A stretch of DNA of 64,000 bases from Huintestinicola sp051882455 (GCF_051882455.1 NZ_JBJERV010000034.1:1-64000); one strand, 5' to 3'. Counted from the first letter of the stretch, positions 52,730 through 61,919 are shown. Translations and numbers: made by a program. The notes: a model not told the origin generated them from the letters alone.

Positions 52730-53380
52730 TCATATCTCAATGCTCTCGCCGAAATCGTCGGCGGAATATTCCTTTATTTTCTCAAATAAAGCCTCCTCAA
52801 GGCAGGAGTAGAACATCGCAAACAGCACGTCCGCAAAGCCTAAGAGGAACATATTCTTGTTGGTTATCTCCGAAAGAGCGGGAACGCTTGTGTATATGTA
52901 GGTCTTGAACCAGTCGGCGTTGTAGGGCGGGAGCCTTTTGCCCTTCCGCACAAGATACTTTATCTCCATAAAGCTCTCGGTAACGGCGTCCTTGTAATTT
53001 TCCGCTCCCTTTGCCATAACGGCGTTGTAGACCTTGTAAAGCTGGTCATCCGTCATAGGACCGCTTGCCCCTCTGAGATTTTTGAGCACGGGGATACGCA
53101 CCGCAAGGCTGTACACCATCAGGGGCAGCACCTTTTCATATTCCTCCCCCAGCATCTCGCCGCAGCTTTCCTCGTCAATGCGAAGTCCCAGGGCGGTAAG
53201 GGAGTCGGTGTCGGTAATGTTATTGAGCACTATCTTGAATGCGTCCTTTATGCTTACGGTGTAAAAGCTCTCCTCGGCAATGGAGTAGATGTATTTCACC
53301 GCATTGAAAAGGCACACGCCGCCCTTGACTATCTCGTCGGCAAGCCCGTTCACAGCGGCGGCTTCATTGATAAAATCCAC
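52730..53380 (-). CDS. Hypothetical helical protein
   Basis: A 216-aa, mainly helical, acidic protein without signal or membrane span. Phrases include FINEAAAVNGLADEIVKGG, ALGLRIDEESCGEMLGEEY and FADVLFAMFYSCLEEALF. It lies between the DUF6076-like gene (19 nt) and aroK (20 nt), so it is co-transcribed. I recognise no family. Confidence 0.75.
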   Translation of the reverse strand: MDFINEAAAVNGLADEIVKGGVCLFNAVKYIYSIAEESFYTVSIKDAFKIVLNNITDTDSLTALGLRIDEESCGEMLGEEYEKVLPLMVYSLAVRIPVLKNLRGASGPMTDDQLYKVYNAVMAKGAENYKDAVTESFMEIKYLVRKGKRLPPYNADWFKTYIYTSVPALSEITNKNMFLLGFADVLFAMFYSCLEEALFEKIKEYSADDFGESIEI

Positions 53381-53399
53381 TTCATCATCTCCTAAAGGG

Positions 53400-55172
53400 T
53401 CATTCCCTTGTTATCCTTTCCCAGTTGGGGAGAGTTATCTTTTTGCCGTTGACGGTAATGTCACCGTCTGCTGCCCTGTCTCCCGAGCTGTCGCTCAGAA
53501 GCTCCTCGGACTTGTATTTTCCGTCCATCATCGCCTCGAGAACAGTGCTGTATTTCGGCGGCTCAAAGGGCTTGAAGCTCCTTTCCTCGGGAGCAGCCTC
53601 CGTTCCTGCGGGGGATATGCCCGAGTCCTCCTTCTCCTCCGCTGCCTTCACAGCCTCGTCAAACATACTGCTGAGCTCATTTCCGGGCTTATCCTCAGCC
53701 CCGGCGGGCATTGTCCCGGGATAGGACGGGGTCTCGTATATATCCTCCTTATGCCTGCGGCTCCTTCTCGACTGCTTTCTTACCGCAGTCTCCCAGTAAT
53801 CCAGAAATTCCTCCATCTGGGAAATTTCCGCATTGCCCTCCCGCAGGTCACGCTTGGTGTCGGAAAGATAGCCCGACCATTCCCTGAATTCCTTCTCGGT
53901 CATAAGGGTCCCTATGCGCTTGTAGAGCATATTGTAAACACGCTGACAGCGCTTTTCAAGCTCCTTGGGTATCTCCATAGGCTCAGGCGGCTTTTCATCA
54001 AATACAACAGGCTTTTTCTCGGGCTCGCTCTTTACCTCGGGAGCAGGCTCTGCCGCTTCTTCCGTATTAACGTTTTCCACCGTCTCATTTTCCGAAGCGA
54101 TATCCTCCGAAACGGGAATTTCCTCAGTAACAGGCACCTCTCCCCGCTTCATTGCCGCAATGCCCAGCTCCTCGTTTATCTGCTCTGTGCAGGTCATTCC
54201 GCTGGAATTTACCCTGTGGCAGTAGGGGGACCTTTCCTCAAGGTCACGGACGAAAAATCTTCCGCAGCGGGGGCATTTGGACATATATATCCCCTTTTGG
54301 GACATCAGCGTAAACTCAAGGTCTATCATCGCCTTGAAGCTGTCGGGAACATATACCGTCTCGGGCAGCTCGGAGACCGCTTCAAGAGCAAAGCGCATAT
54401 CGTTTTCAGCCGGTCGGGGCATATCCTTCACATAGCTGAATGCGTCAAGAGCGGTCTGGTCGCGGTTGTGGTCATTAAGCGCTTTCTCGTCCCACAGCTC
54501 CGCGTCGCGGAGAACGTCCGACAGGCGGCGGAAAATGTTTTTGGACATTCGCCCCAGCATAAATACCGAGTCGGGAAGGGTCGAAGGGGTGTACATTTTC
54601 ACCGAGGGCAGCTTGTCCATAGGGCAGCCCGTTTCATTTGCCGCAACGCTGAAGGCAAGGTCAAAGTATTCCATTCGCGTGCGGTAATCCTCGGGGCGGA
54701 GCATAACGTTCGAGTCGCATTCGTAGATGAATTTTATCTTTGAACGGGCGTATTCCTGCATACGGACGATATTTATCCACTGGTTTATGCCTCTGCCCGT
54801 TTTGTACTCGCTGACGCGGTTGAAGATAGCCTTTTCGTACAGGCTCTTGGGAGATATGCACCTCGCCCAAAGCTCCTCGAGACCGATCCCCTCCGAGTGG
54901 CATATATAAGCGATAATGCAGTCGAGAACAACGGAAGAAAACTCCGTAGAAGCGCACGCCTCCACATAGGGGTGACACTTCACAAGAGCGTTCATCGCCA
55001 TATTTTCCATATTCTGTGATATCCTGCCTGTTTTCCTTGCGTTCCTGCCTGCCTCTATGCACTGCTCCCAGAAATATGTAAAATCGAACTCCACAAATCT
55101 GAGCAGGGCTTTAGAAAGCTCCAGCTTATGAAAGCTTTTGCTGCCTGTAACGGCAAATACCGCTGTCTCCGT
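53400..55172 (-). CDS. DUF6076-like zinc-ribbon protein, apparent ACG start
   Basis: The frame has a GTG at 55094, but coding-like sequence continues 26 codons further upstream (TAVFAVTGSKSFHKLELSKA). The frame is closed just beyond by a TGA. The only well-placed candidate is ACG 55172, with GAGGTGA 6 nt before it, giving about 590 aa. Near residue 300 is a zinc ribbon CPRCGRFF...YCHRV...C, a pattern I associate with DUF6076 proteins of Firmicutes. The N-terminal half is helical. The C-terminal half is a low-complexity Glu/Pro/Ser linker ending in ITVNGKKITLPNW. Its function is unknown. Confidence 0.75.
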   Translation of the reverse strand, partial: TETAVFAVTGSKSFHKLELSKALLRFVEFDFTYFWEQCIEAGRNARKTGRISQNMENMAMNALVKCHPYVEACASTEFSSVVLDCIIAYICHSEGIGLEELWARCISPKSLYEKAIFNRVSEYKTGRGINQWINIVRMQEYARSKIKFIYECDSNVMLRPEDYRTRMEYFDLAFSVAANETGCPMDKLPSVKMYTPSTLPDSVFMLGRMSKNIFRRLSDVLRDAELWDEKALNDHNRDQTALDAFSYVKDMPRPAENDMRFALEAVSELPETVYVPDSFKAMIDLEFTLMSQKGIYMSKCPRCGRFFVRDLEERSPYCHRVNSSGMTCTEQINEELGIAAMKRGEVPVTEEIPVSEDIASENETVENVNTEEAAEPAPEVKSEPEKKPVVFDEKPPEPMEIPKELEKRCQRVYNMLYKRIGTLMTEKEFREWSGYLSDTKRDLREGNAEISQMEEFLDYWETAVRKQSRRSRRHKEDIYETPSYPGTMPAGAEDKPGNELSSMFDEAVKAAEEKEDSGISPAGTEAAPEERSFKPFEPPKYSTVLEAMMDGKYKSEELLSDSSGDRAADGDITVNGKKITLPNWERITRE

Positions 55173-55178
55173 ATTTTC

Positions 55179-55211
55179 TCACCTCTTTGCCCGCGTTCTC
55201 CGCAGGCGCAT
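55179..55211 (-). CDS. Possible 10-codon basic leader peptide
   Basis: The frame MRLRRTRAKR starts about 5-10 nt after the predicted transcription start and ends with a TGA that forms part of the downstream Shine-Dalgarno (GAGGTGA). Six of ten residues are basic. It has no ribosome site, so translation would have to be leaderless. Speculative. Confidence 0.25.
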   Translation of the reverse strand: MRLRRTRAKR

Positions 55212-55221
55212 AATTTAGATT

Positions 55222-55250
55222 ATTATATCACATTTTACAACGGATTTCAA
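55222..55250 (-). promoter_or_regulatory. Promoter of the DUF6076-aroK operon
   Basis: Minus-strand TTGAAA (55245-55250), 17-nt spacer, TATAAT (55222-55227) with an extended TG. Confidence 0.8.
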
Positions 55251-55288
55251 CGTTTTTATTTAAATTTTAATGTGTAAAAAACTGCATT

Positions 55289-55319
55289 AAAAAAGCCGCT
55301 CGCCGGGAGCGGCTTTTTT
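55289..55319 (-). terminator. Terminator of the hcp operon
   Basis: A 13-bp stem AAAAAAGCCGCTC / GAGCGGCTTTTTT with a 5-nt loop. U-rich on the minus-strand side, 16 nt past the hcp stop. Confidence 0.92.
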
Positions 55320-55335
55320 GTATGGATAAGGCGCA

Positions 55336-56943
55336 TTATGCCAATAATTTCTTCATATCCTCCTCGGGGGTGGTGATGGGAGCGATGTTATATTTTTCTG
55401 TGAGGGATCTCAGAACATTGGGGGAGATAAACGCAGGCAGCGAAGGCCCCAGAAGGATATTTTTTATGCCCAGATGAAGGAGGGTCAGCAGGATGCAGAC
55501 TGCCTTCTGCTCGTACCAGGAAAGCACAATGGAAAGGGGCAGCTCGTTTACTGTGCAGCCAAAGACCTCCGCAAGGGCAGAAGCAACCTTTATGGCGCTG
55601 TATGCGTCGCTGCACTGTCCCATATCCATGATTCGGGGCAGACCGCAGATGGTGCCTGTGTCAAGGTCGTTGAAGCGGTATTTTCCGCAGGCAAGGGTGA
55701 GCACAACGGTGTCCGCAGGGGTCTGCTTTACAAATTCGGTGTAGTAATTTCGTCCCGTTTTCGCGCCGTCACAGCCGCCTACAAGGAAGAAATGCCTGAT
55801 GTCGCCCGATCTGACGGCGGAAATTATCCTGTCCGCCTCAGACAGAACAGCATTGTGCCCGAAGCCCGTAATGACCCTTCCGCCCCCGTTTATGCCCGTA
55901 AAGTGCCTGTCCTCTGAGTAGCCCCCAAGCTCCAGCGCCTTTCTTATCACGGGTGAAAAATCCTTCTCCTCCCCGATATGCACTATCTCGGGATAGGACA
56001 CCACCTCGGTGGTGAACACACGGTCGGAGTAGCTTTCCTTCGGCGGCATAAGACAGTTTGTGGTAAAGAGCACGGGTGCGGGGATATCCCCGAATTCCTT
56101 CTGCTGGTTCTGCCATGCCGTACCGAAATTCCCCTTTAAATGAGGATATTTTTTCAGCTCGGGATATGCGTGGGCAGGGAGCATTTCGCCGTGGGTGCAG
56201 ATGTTTATGCCCATGTCCTTTGTCTGCTCAAGAAGCTGTTTAAGGTCATACAGGTCATGACCCGAGATCACGATAAAGGGTCCCTTTTCAACGGTAAGCG
56301 TCACCTCGGTGGGAACGGGGTGTCCGTAGGTATGGGTATTTGCCTTGTCAAGAAGCTCCATGCATCTGAGGTTTTTCTCGCCCGTTTCCATAACTATGGG
56401 CAGCAGCTCGTCCATTCCGAAGCTGTCCATGCCGACTGCAAAAAGTGCCTTGCAGAAAAATCTGTTCACCTCTTCATCCCGGTACCCAAGCACATTTGCA
56501 TGATATGCATATGCTGCCATTCCGCGGATACCGAACAGTATCAGGGACTTGAGGGAACGGATATCCTCATCGGATGTCCACAGCTCTGACATATCATAGT
56601 CATCATTTTTTCCGCAGGGAGAACCGCAGCCGCCGCACATGGGAGCAAAACGATTTTTCTCAAGCCTTATCTCACTTGTCAGCTTTTTTATGGTATCGTT
56701 ATTGAAATTAACATTGGTGACAGCCGTAAAAAGTCCCTTGATGATAAGCTCATAGGTATGTTCGGTGACCATGTCCTCATTGCCGTTCACAGCTCTTGCA
56801 AGACCGATAAGGGCACCCGTAAGCTCGTCCTGGAGCAGGGCAGTATCGGCTTTCTTGCCGCATACTCCCGACATACCTGTGCAGCCCCTGCACCCGTTGC
56901 CGACTGCCGTCTGTTCGCACTGATAACAAAACATTTTATTCAT
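55336..56943 (-). CDS. hcp: Hybrid cluster protein (hydroxylamine/NO reductase)
   Basis: A 535-aa redox enzyme of nitrosative-stress defence. N-terminal Cys ligands of the [4Fe-4S] cluster are CYQCEQTA (C6, C9) with following CRGC (18-21) and C28. The hybrid-cluster residues appear in VISGHDLYDLKQLL, CTHGEMLPAHAYP, LFTTNCLMPP and VGGCDGAKTGRNYY. It is co-transcribed from upstream with a ferredoxin-type gene and lies opposite a Crp/Fnr regulator, the usual HcpR arrangement. The start is ATG 56943, adjacent to the preceding stop. Confidence 0.96.
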   Translation of the reverse strand: MNKMFCYQCEQTAVGNGCRGCTGMSGVCGKKADTALLQDELTGALIGLARAVNGNEDMVTEHTYELIIKGLFTAVTNVNFNNDTIKKLTSEIRLEKNRFAPMCGGCGSPCGKNDDYDMSELWTSDEDIRSLKSLILFGIRGMAAYAYHANVLGYRDEEVNRFFCKALFAVGMDSFGMDELLPIVMETGEKNLRCMELLDKANTHTYGHPVPTEVTLTVEKGPFIVISGHDLYDLKQLLEQTKDMGINICTHGEMLPAHAYPELKKYPHLKGNFGTAWQNQQKEFGDIPAPVLFTTNCLMPPKESYSDRVFTTEVVSYPEIVHIGEEKDFSPVIRKALELGGYSEDRHFTGINGGGRVITGFGHNAVLSEADRIISAVRSGDIRHFFLVGGCDGAKTGRNYYTEFVKQTPADTVVLTLACGKYRFNDLDTGTICGLPRIMDMGQCSDAYSAIKVASALAEVFGCTVNELPLSIVLSWYEQKAVCILLTLLHLGIKNILLGPSLPAFISPNVLRSLTEKYNIAPITTPEEDMKKLLA

Positions 56944-57648
56944 TTACGCATTACCTCTCTTTATAATTTTTCCGTCGGCGGATATGACCGCCACCTCAAG
57001 GGGAATGACCCTTCCGCTTGCCTGCAAAGCCCTCTTTGCGGCATTCTCTATCCCGCCGCAGCAGGGCACCTCCATACGGGCAACGGTCACGCTTTTTATA
57101 TTATTCATTGAAAGAATTGCGGCAAGCTTGTCCCCATAGTCTCCCTCGTCAAGCTTGGGACAGCCGATAAGGGTAATACGGTCACGGATAAATTCATTGT
57201 GAAAATTTCCGTAGGCATAAGCTGTGCAGTCGGCGGCGATAAGCAGGTCTGCATTATCAAAGTAAGGCGCATTCACGGGCACAAGCTTTATCTGCACAGG
57301 CCACTGGGAAAGCCTGCTCGGGACCTTTCCGCAGGGAGCGCTCTCCCCTTCATGCTTTATTGCCCTTGAATGTGTTCCCGGGCAGCCGCAGGGCAGGACT
57401 GCACCCGCTTTTTTCTTCTTTGCCTCAAGGACAGCCGCCTCGTTATATGCGGGAGCCTCCCGCTCCTCAAAGGATATGGCATTTGCGGGGCAGGCAGGGA
57501 GACAGTCTCCCAGACCGTCGCAGTAGTCCTCCCGGGTGAGCCTTGCCTTGCCCTCTGCCATTTCGATGGCACCCTCGTGGCACGCCTTTGCGCAGAGTCC
57601 GCAGCCTGTGCATTTTTCTTCGTCTATTTTAATAATTCTTCTTATCAT
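56944..57648 (-). CDS. 4Fe-4S ferredoxin-type partner of Hcp
   Basis: A 234-aa iron-sulfur protein. ATG 57648 (MIRRIIKIDEEKCTGCG) is preferred because ACGGAGGG lies upstream. The longer frame to 57699 has none. Two [4Fe-4S] motifs lie at the N-terminus (CTGCGLCAKAC and CDGLGDCLPACP). A CGCPGTHS motif is in the middle, followed by a thiol-rich domain (LIAADCTAYAYGNFH, MEVPCCGGIENAAKRA). Homologues commonly sit beside hcp and probably supply its electrons. Confidence 0.9.
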   Translation of the reverse strand: MIRRIIKIDEEKCTGCGLCAKACHEGAIEMAEGKARLTREDYCDGLGDCLPACPANAISFEEREAPAYNEAAVLEAKKKKAGAVLPCGCPGTHSRAIKHEGESAPCGKVPSRLSQWPVQIKLVPVNAPYFDNADLLIAADCTAYAYGNFHNEFIRDRITLIGCPKLDEGDYGDKLAAILSMNNIKSVTVARMEVPCCGGIENAAKRALQASGRVIPLEVAVISADGKIIKRGNA

Positions 57649-57678
57649 TCTAAACCCTCCGTTTTTTATCGAAAGCTC

Positions 57679-57736
57679 TTGACTTTCTGATATTATCATA
57701 ATATAATTTTTAAAACAAGTCGGTTGTTTTTACAAC
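57679..57736. promoter_or_regulatory. Overlapping divergent promoters and palindromes of hcp and its regulator
   Basis: The minus-strand promoter for the ferredoxin-hcp operon is TTGTTT (57713-57718), 17 nt, TAATAT (57690-57695). The plus-strand promoter for the Crp/Fnr gene is TTGACT (57679-57684), 17 nt, TATAAT (57702-57707). Two inverted repeats follow: AAAACAA-GTCGG-TTGTTTT (57712-57730), overlapping the hcp -35, and GTTGT-TTTT-ACAAC (57723-57736). They are likely operators of the regulator. Confidence 0.75.
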
Positions 57737-57751
57737 AGAAATGAGGAAGCT

Positions 57752-58411
57752 ATGGAGAAATATATTCCTGTTTTAAAAAACACTCAGCTCTTTTCGGGAG
57801 TTGGCGAAGAGGACATCAGAGCAATGCTGGGCTGTATGCAGGCAAGGCTTTCCGCATATAAGAAAAATGAATACGTTCTGAGACAGGGTGAGCGCATAGA
57901 TAATATCATGGTGCTTGCAGAGGGCAGGCTTCATATACAGCGGGACGATCACTGGGGCAACTGCAGCATCATCAGCATTGTTGACCCCGGGGAGATGTTC
58001 GGGGAAAGCTATGCCGCTCCCGAAAGCGGCCCTGTGATGAACGATGTGATCGCGGCTGAGGACAGCGCTGTCATATTTATGGATATTAAAAAGATCATCA
58101 CCGTCTGCCCCAATGCCTGCAAATTCCACTCCGCAGCGGTGCGGAACCTGTTTTTTGCCATATCCGAAAAAAACAGAAAGCTTGTCCGCAAGCTTGGGTA
58201 TATGTCAAAACGCACCACCCGCGAAAAGCTTATGGCATATCTGTCCGAGGAAGCAAATCGCCGGGGCAGCAGCTCATTTTCCATTCCCTTCAACCGTCAG
58301 CAGCTGGCGGATTTTCTCTCGGTGGACAGGAGCGCCATGTCCAATGAGCTTTGCAGAATGAGGGACGAGGGACTGCTGGAATTTGAAAAGAACAGATTTA
58401 AGCTGCTTTGA
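57752..58411 (+). CDS. Crp/Fnr-family regulator (HcpR-like)
   Basis: A 219-aa regulator with an N-terminal cyclic-nucleotide-binding-like beta roll (LRQGERIDNIMVLAEGRLHI, GEMFGESYA), a long dimer helix, and a C-terminal winged helix (FNRQQLADFLSVDRSAMSNEL). It lacks an Fnr-type N-terminal Cys cluster; only isolated cysteines are seen (C27, C73, C115). Divergent placement from hcp suggests it activates hcp in response to NO or redox state. ATG 57752 has GAGGAAGC upstream. Confidence 0.92.
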   Translation: MEKYIPVLKNTQLFSGVGEEDIRAMLGCMQARLSAYKKNEYVLRQGERIDNIMVLAEGRLHIQRDDHWGNCSIISIVDPGEMFGESYAAPESGPVMNDVIAAEDSAVIFMDIKKIITVCPNACKFHSAAVRNLFFAISEKNRKLVRKLGYMSKRTTREKLMAYLSEEANRRGSSSFSIPFNRQQLADFLSVDRSAMSNELCRMRDEGLLEFEKNRFKLL

Positions 58412-58435
58412 TAAATTTGCCCGGTACGATCGCTA

Positions 58436-58464
58436 TTGACTAATTTGCCGAATAGAGGTAAAAT
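58436..58464 (+). promoter_or_regulatory. Promoter of pepF
   Basis: TTGACT (58436-58441), 17-nt spacer, TAAAAT (58459-58464). Confidence 0.7.
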
Positions 58465-58510
58465 ATATAATATATGAAACAAAAATCAGCAGGAAAAGGA
58501 GCAAGCGACT

Positions 58511-60202
58511 ATGAAATTTTCCGAAATGAACTACACCCGCCCCGATATGAACGAGCTGAAAGCCGCAGCCGAAAAGGCAGCAGCAGGCATCACAAACGCC
58601 CGCTCAGCCGAGGAAGCAGCCGAAGCCTACCTTGCATGGGATAAAACGGGCGGCAGCTACAACACCATGTACAGCCTTTGCTATATCCGACACACCATCA
58701 ACACCGAGGACAAATTCTACAGCGATGAAAACGAGTTTTTCGACAATGCAAACCCCACCTTCACCGAGTACGGTCAGTCGGTGGCAAAGGCTCTTGCCGA
58801 AAGCAGCTTTCGTCCCGAGCTTGAGAAAAAGTTCGGCAGGGTGATGTTTATAAACACCGATATTTTCCTCAAAAGCTTCTCCCCCGAAATTATCCCCGAA
58901 ATGCAGGAAGACAACAAGCTCACCACCGAGTACGAAAAGCTCATTGCCTCCGCTCAGATAGATTTTGACGGCAAGAAGCTGACACTTTCCCAGCTCACTC
59001 CCTACAAGCAGTCTCCCGACGATGATATCCGCCACAAGGCATGGGCTGCGGAAAGCGGCTTCTACAAGGAGCACGAAGCCGAGCTTGACCGCATTTATGA
59101 CGACCTTGTACGGGTGAGAAACGCAGAAGCCGTAAAAATGGGCTTTGAGAATTATGTCCCTCTGGGATATCTGAATATGTGCCGCAACAGCTACACCCCG
59201 GAAGATGTGGCAAGGTTCAGGGAAGCTGTGGTAAAATATATGGTACCTGCCGCAGACAGGCTCTACAGGGAGCAGGCAGAGCGGCTGGGAGTAAGCTATC
59301 CCCTTAAATATGCGGACACACCCGTTGCCTATCGTGACGGAAATGCCGTTCCCAAGGGCAGTCCCCAGGATATCCTTGAAGCGGGCAGACGCTTTTACAG
59401 AAACCTCTCCCCTCTCACCGCCGAGTTTTTCGACTTTATGATGGATAACGAGCTTATGGACGTGCTCAGCCGCAAGGGCAAGGCGGCAGGGGGCTACTGC
59501 ACAGAGCTTACCGATTTCGAGTCCCCCTTTATATTCGCCAATTTCAACGGCACACAGGGAGATGTGGAGGTCATCACCCACGAAGCGGGTCATGCCTTTG
59601 CCGCATATGTGAACCGCCACAAGCGCCCCACCGACAACCAGCTCCCCACACTTGAATCCTGCGAGATACACTCAATGACAATGGAATTTTTCGGCTGGGC
59701 AAGCGCCGAGGACTTTTTCGGTGAGGGAGCAATGAAATTCTGCCGCAAGCACCTTGAGGACGCAATCAAATTCATTCCCTACGGCACGATGGTTGACCAT
59801 TTCCAGCACATCGTTTACGAAAACCCAAAAATGACACCCGAGGAGCGCATAGGCGAATGGAAAAAGCTTACGGCGATCTATATGCCCTGGATAGACCTGG
59901 ACGGCAGCCCCTTCTACGGCGAGGGCAGAGCATGGCAGAGACAGACCCACATTTATGAGCGCCCCTTCTACTACATTGATTACTGCCTTGCCCAGACCGT
60001 TGCCCTGCAGTTCTGGGCAGTAATGCAGAGGGACAGAAGCGAAGCCTTTGAGCGTTATATGAAGCTTGTCCGTCTGGGCGGAGAAGAGACCTTTGACGGA
60101 CTTGTTGCCGCCGCAGGACTTGACACCCCCTTCGGAGACAAGGCTCTTAAAACCGTTGCCGAAGCGGCGCAGAACTGGCTCGACAGTAATCCCATAAAAT
60201 AA
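58511..60202 (+). CDS. pepF: M3-family oligoendopeptidase F
   Basis: A 563-aa cytoplasmic zinc peptidase cleaving short peptides. The zinc site is H357-E-A-G-H361 (EVITHEAGHAFAAYV), with the third ligand Glu in ESCEIHSM about 25 residues later. The M3 helical body and C-terminal YIDYCLAQTVALQFW are typical. AAAAGGAG precedes the ATG. It is monocistronic with its own promoter. Confidence 0.95.
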   Translation: MKFSEMNYTRPDMNELKAAAEKAAAGITNARSAEEAAEAYLAWDKTGGSYNTMYSLCYIRHTINTEDKFYSDENEFFDNANPTFTEYGQSVAKALAESSFRPELEKKFGRVMFINTDIFLKSFSPEIIPEMQEDNKLTTEYEKLIASAQIDFDGKKLTLSQLTPYKQSPDDDIRHKAWAAESGFYKEHEAELDRIYDDLVRVRNAEAVKMGFENYVPLGYLNMCRNSYTPEDVARFREAVVKYMVPAADRLYREQAERLGVSYPLKYADTPVAYRDGNAVPKGSPQDILEAGRRFYRNLSPLTAEFFDFMMDNELMDVLSRKGKAAGGYCTELTDFESPFIFANFNGTQGDVEVITHEAGHAFAAYVNRHKRPTDNQLPTLESCEIHSMTMEFFGWASAEDFFGEGAMKFCRKHLEDAIKFIPYGTMVDHFQHIVYENPKMTPEERIGEWKKLTAIYMPWIDLDGSPFYGEGRAWQRQTHIYERPFYYIDYCLAQTVALQFWAVMQRDRSEAFERYMKLVRLGGEETFDGLVAAAGLDTPFGDKALKTVAEAAQNWLDSNPIK

Positions 60203-60251
60203 TCATTTCCTCTATCTCAATAATATTATATCGAAAATCAATAAAAATCTC

Positions 60252-60280
60252 TTGACATTTGATAACAGGTATGATATTAT
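60252..60280 (+). promoter_or_regulatory. Promoter of the membrane-protein/peptidase group
   Basis: TTGACA (60252-60257), 17-nt spacer, TATTAT (60275-60280). Confidence 0.85.
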
Positions 60281-60301
60281 AGAGAAAAGGAGGAATGACC
60301 T

Positions 60302-61492
60302 ATGAATATTGTTGAAAGTTTGCTTGAAGCTGTAAATCAGCTGTTTGGGATAATCATCTCTTTAGCGATATTGTTTATCTGCTTCATTTTCCCGCTCATC
60401 ATTACGGTGAAAAATATCATTCACCTTGTAAAGAGAAATGTTCCCGAAAAGAAAAAGCAGAAATGGACTGTCATCACAATGATAACGGGATTCCTGCTAT
60501 GCGCATTAGATATCGCCTTAATAAGCAGCTACAAATGGGACGAGCCTGTTGTAAAAAATGATGTCAGTGAATTCACCCAGCTTCACGAACCCTTTTCCTC
60601 CGACTATGCCCTGACCCTGTTCCTGTTTGCCCTTGCGGCGGCGGTATGTATTGTGATACTGAGCCGTGGAAAGATCCTGCCGCCCCTTTCCGCAGTTTTA
60701 TGCGTAAGCGGAGTGTACGGCGGAATAATTCTCAGCCTGTTCTATGTTTCTCAACTTTCGGTAAATCTGCTGAACGATGATATTATTCTCATTGCCATAC
60801 CCTACCTGCTTCTGTTCCCCATAAATTATATCATCATTTCCGCAAGGGTCATACGGGAAACAATACTTCTCTACACCGCCCATTTCCGTGAAAATGACAT
60901 CGAGCCGAAAAATGCCATTGACAAACATCTCAGAAAGGTCCTCGAAAAGTCCGCAGGCTGGATATGGTTCCCCATTCTTGGCATAATACCCTTGACGGGA
61001 CTGCTCATAATTATCTGCATACTTTTCGGACAAGGTCCCACGGGCATTATCAAAGCCTTTACCGAGACCTCCGACTGGGCATATTCAACCATGATATCGC
61101 CGCCCCCCGTTGAGTACGAGGGACACTACCTCTGCACCGTAGCGGTAAACGGTCACGAAAAAGTGGTAAAGCCCACCCGTCTGGGAATACGCCATGGAGT
61201 AAAAATCGGCGTTAACCGACAGCTCTGCGTGGCAAACGCATTCGAGCAGCTTATCGAGGACAAAGCCCCCCGTTTCCACAAATGGGTGCGGCATGTTTAC
61301 GACAAATACGGCTACCCCGTTTCAAAGCACATCACCACAAAGCTTCGCGCCGACCTTGTATATATCGCAATGAAGCCCCTTGAGTGGCTTTTCCTCCTCA
61401 CCTTGTACCTTTTTGATAAAGACCCCGAGAGCCGCATAGCGGTTCAGTATACGGGCAGACACGTAAGAGAATTTACGGGGGACTGCCGATGA
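60302..61492 (+). CDS. Multispanning membrane protein (DUF6688-like)
   Basis: A 396-aa protein with about six hydrophobic segments in the first 250 residues. A conserved-looking cytoplasmic part follows (GVKIGVNRQLCVANAFEQLI, KAPRFHKWVRHVYDKYGYP, HITTKLRADLVYIAMKPLEW, FDKDPESRIAVQYTG). I associate this tail with DUF6688 proteins, with moderate certainty. AAAAGGAGG precedes the ATG. It overlaps the next gene by 4 nt (ATGA). Its function is unknown. Confidence 0.75.
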   Translation: MNIVESLLEAVNQLFGIIISLAILFICFIFPLIITVKNIIHLVKRNVPEKKKQKWTVITMITGFLLCALDIALISSYKWDEPVVKNDVSEFTQLHEPFSSDYALTLFLFALAAAVCIVILSRGKILPPLSAVLCVSGVYGGIILSLFYVSQLSVNLLNDDIILIAIPYLLLFPINYIIISARVIRETILLYTAHFRENDIEPKNAIDKHLRKVLEKSAGWIWFPILGIIPLTGLLIIICILFGQGPTGIIKAFTETSDWAYSTMISPPPVEYEGHYLCTVAVNGHEKVVKPTRLGIRHGVKIGVNRQLCVANAFEQLIEDKAPRFHKWVRHVYDKYGYPVSKHITTKLRADLVYIAMKPLEWLFLLTLYLFDKDPESRIAVQYTGRHVREFTGDCR

Positions 61493-61890
61493 AAAAAATA
61501 GCCGATAAGATAAAGAATTTTGCCGCCGACAGCTCCTACAGCGCACATATCAAGAAGTGCGTGCTTTGGGTAACAGCCATATCCCTTTCAAGCGGAATGT
61601 CCTTGGGTTCATTTTTGGATGGTATTTTTCTTTCAAGATCTGATTACCCCTACAGAGCGCCTTTTGATGAGATAATTTGGCTGGTTTTCCTATTGGCATC
61701 AATAATACTTTGGATAAGATATATTATCTTTGTTTGTAAGTACCCGAATGACACAGGATACATGATAGCAGAGCTTTTGATATCACTTATCGGTTCGCTT
61801 ATGCTGACAGTTGTGATCTCATTTATTTGGATTTTTGCAATTGGAATGGTACACGATATCAAAATCGCAATAGGACTGTCACACCCATAA
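61489..61890 (+). CDS. Small membrane protein
   Basis: A 133-aa protein with three or four hydrophobic segments (about 22-48, 57-80, 90-122) and a basic N-terminus (KKIADKIKNF). It is coupled to the upstream gene by ATGA overlap. I recognise no family. Confidence 0.7.
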   Translation: MKKIADKIKNFAADSSYSAHIKKCVLWVTAISLSSGMSLGSFLDGIFLSRSDYPYRAPFDEIIWLVFLLASIILWIRYIIFVCKYPNDTGYMIAELLISLIGSLMLTVVISFIWIFAIGMVHDIKIAIGLSHP

Positions 61891-61919
61891 AAATATACGA
61901 AAGGAATTTCAATAAAATT

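Noticed and set aside
53289..54743. 484-codon open frame on the plus strand
   Set aside because: It lies antisense to the DUF6076-like gene, has no ribosome site, and its composition mirrors the complementary codons. It is a shadow of the real gene.
58604..59671. 355-codon minus-strand frame opposite pepF
   Set aside because: The pepF frame holds the zinc motif and full family pattern. The antisense frame has no start signal or recognisable domain.
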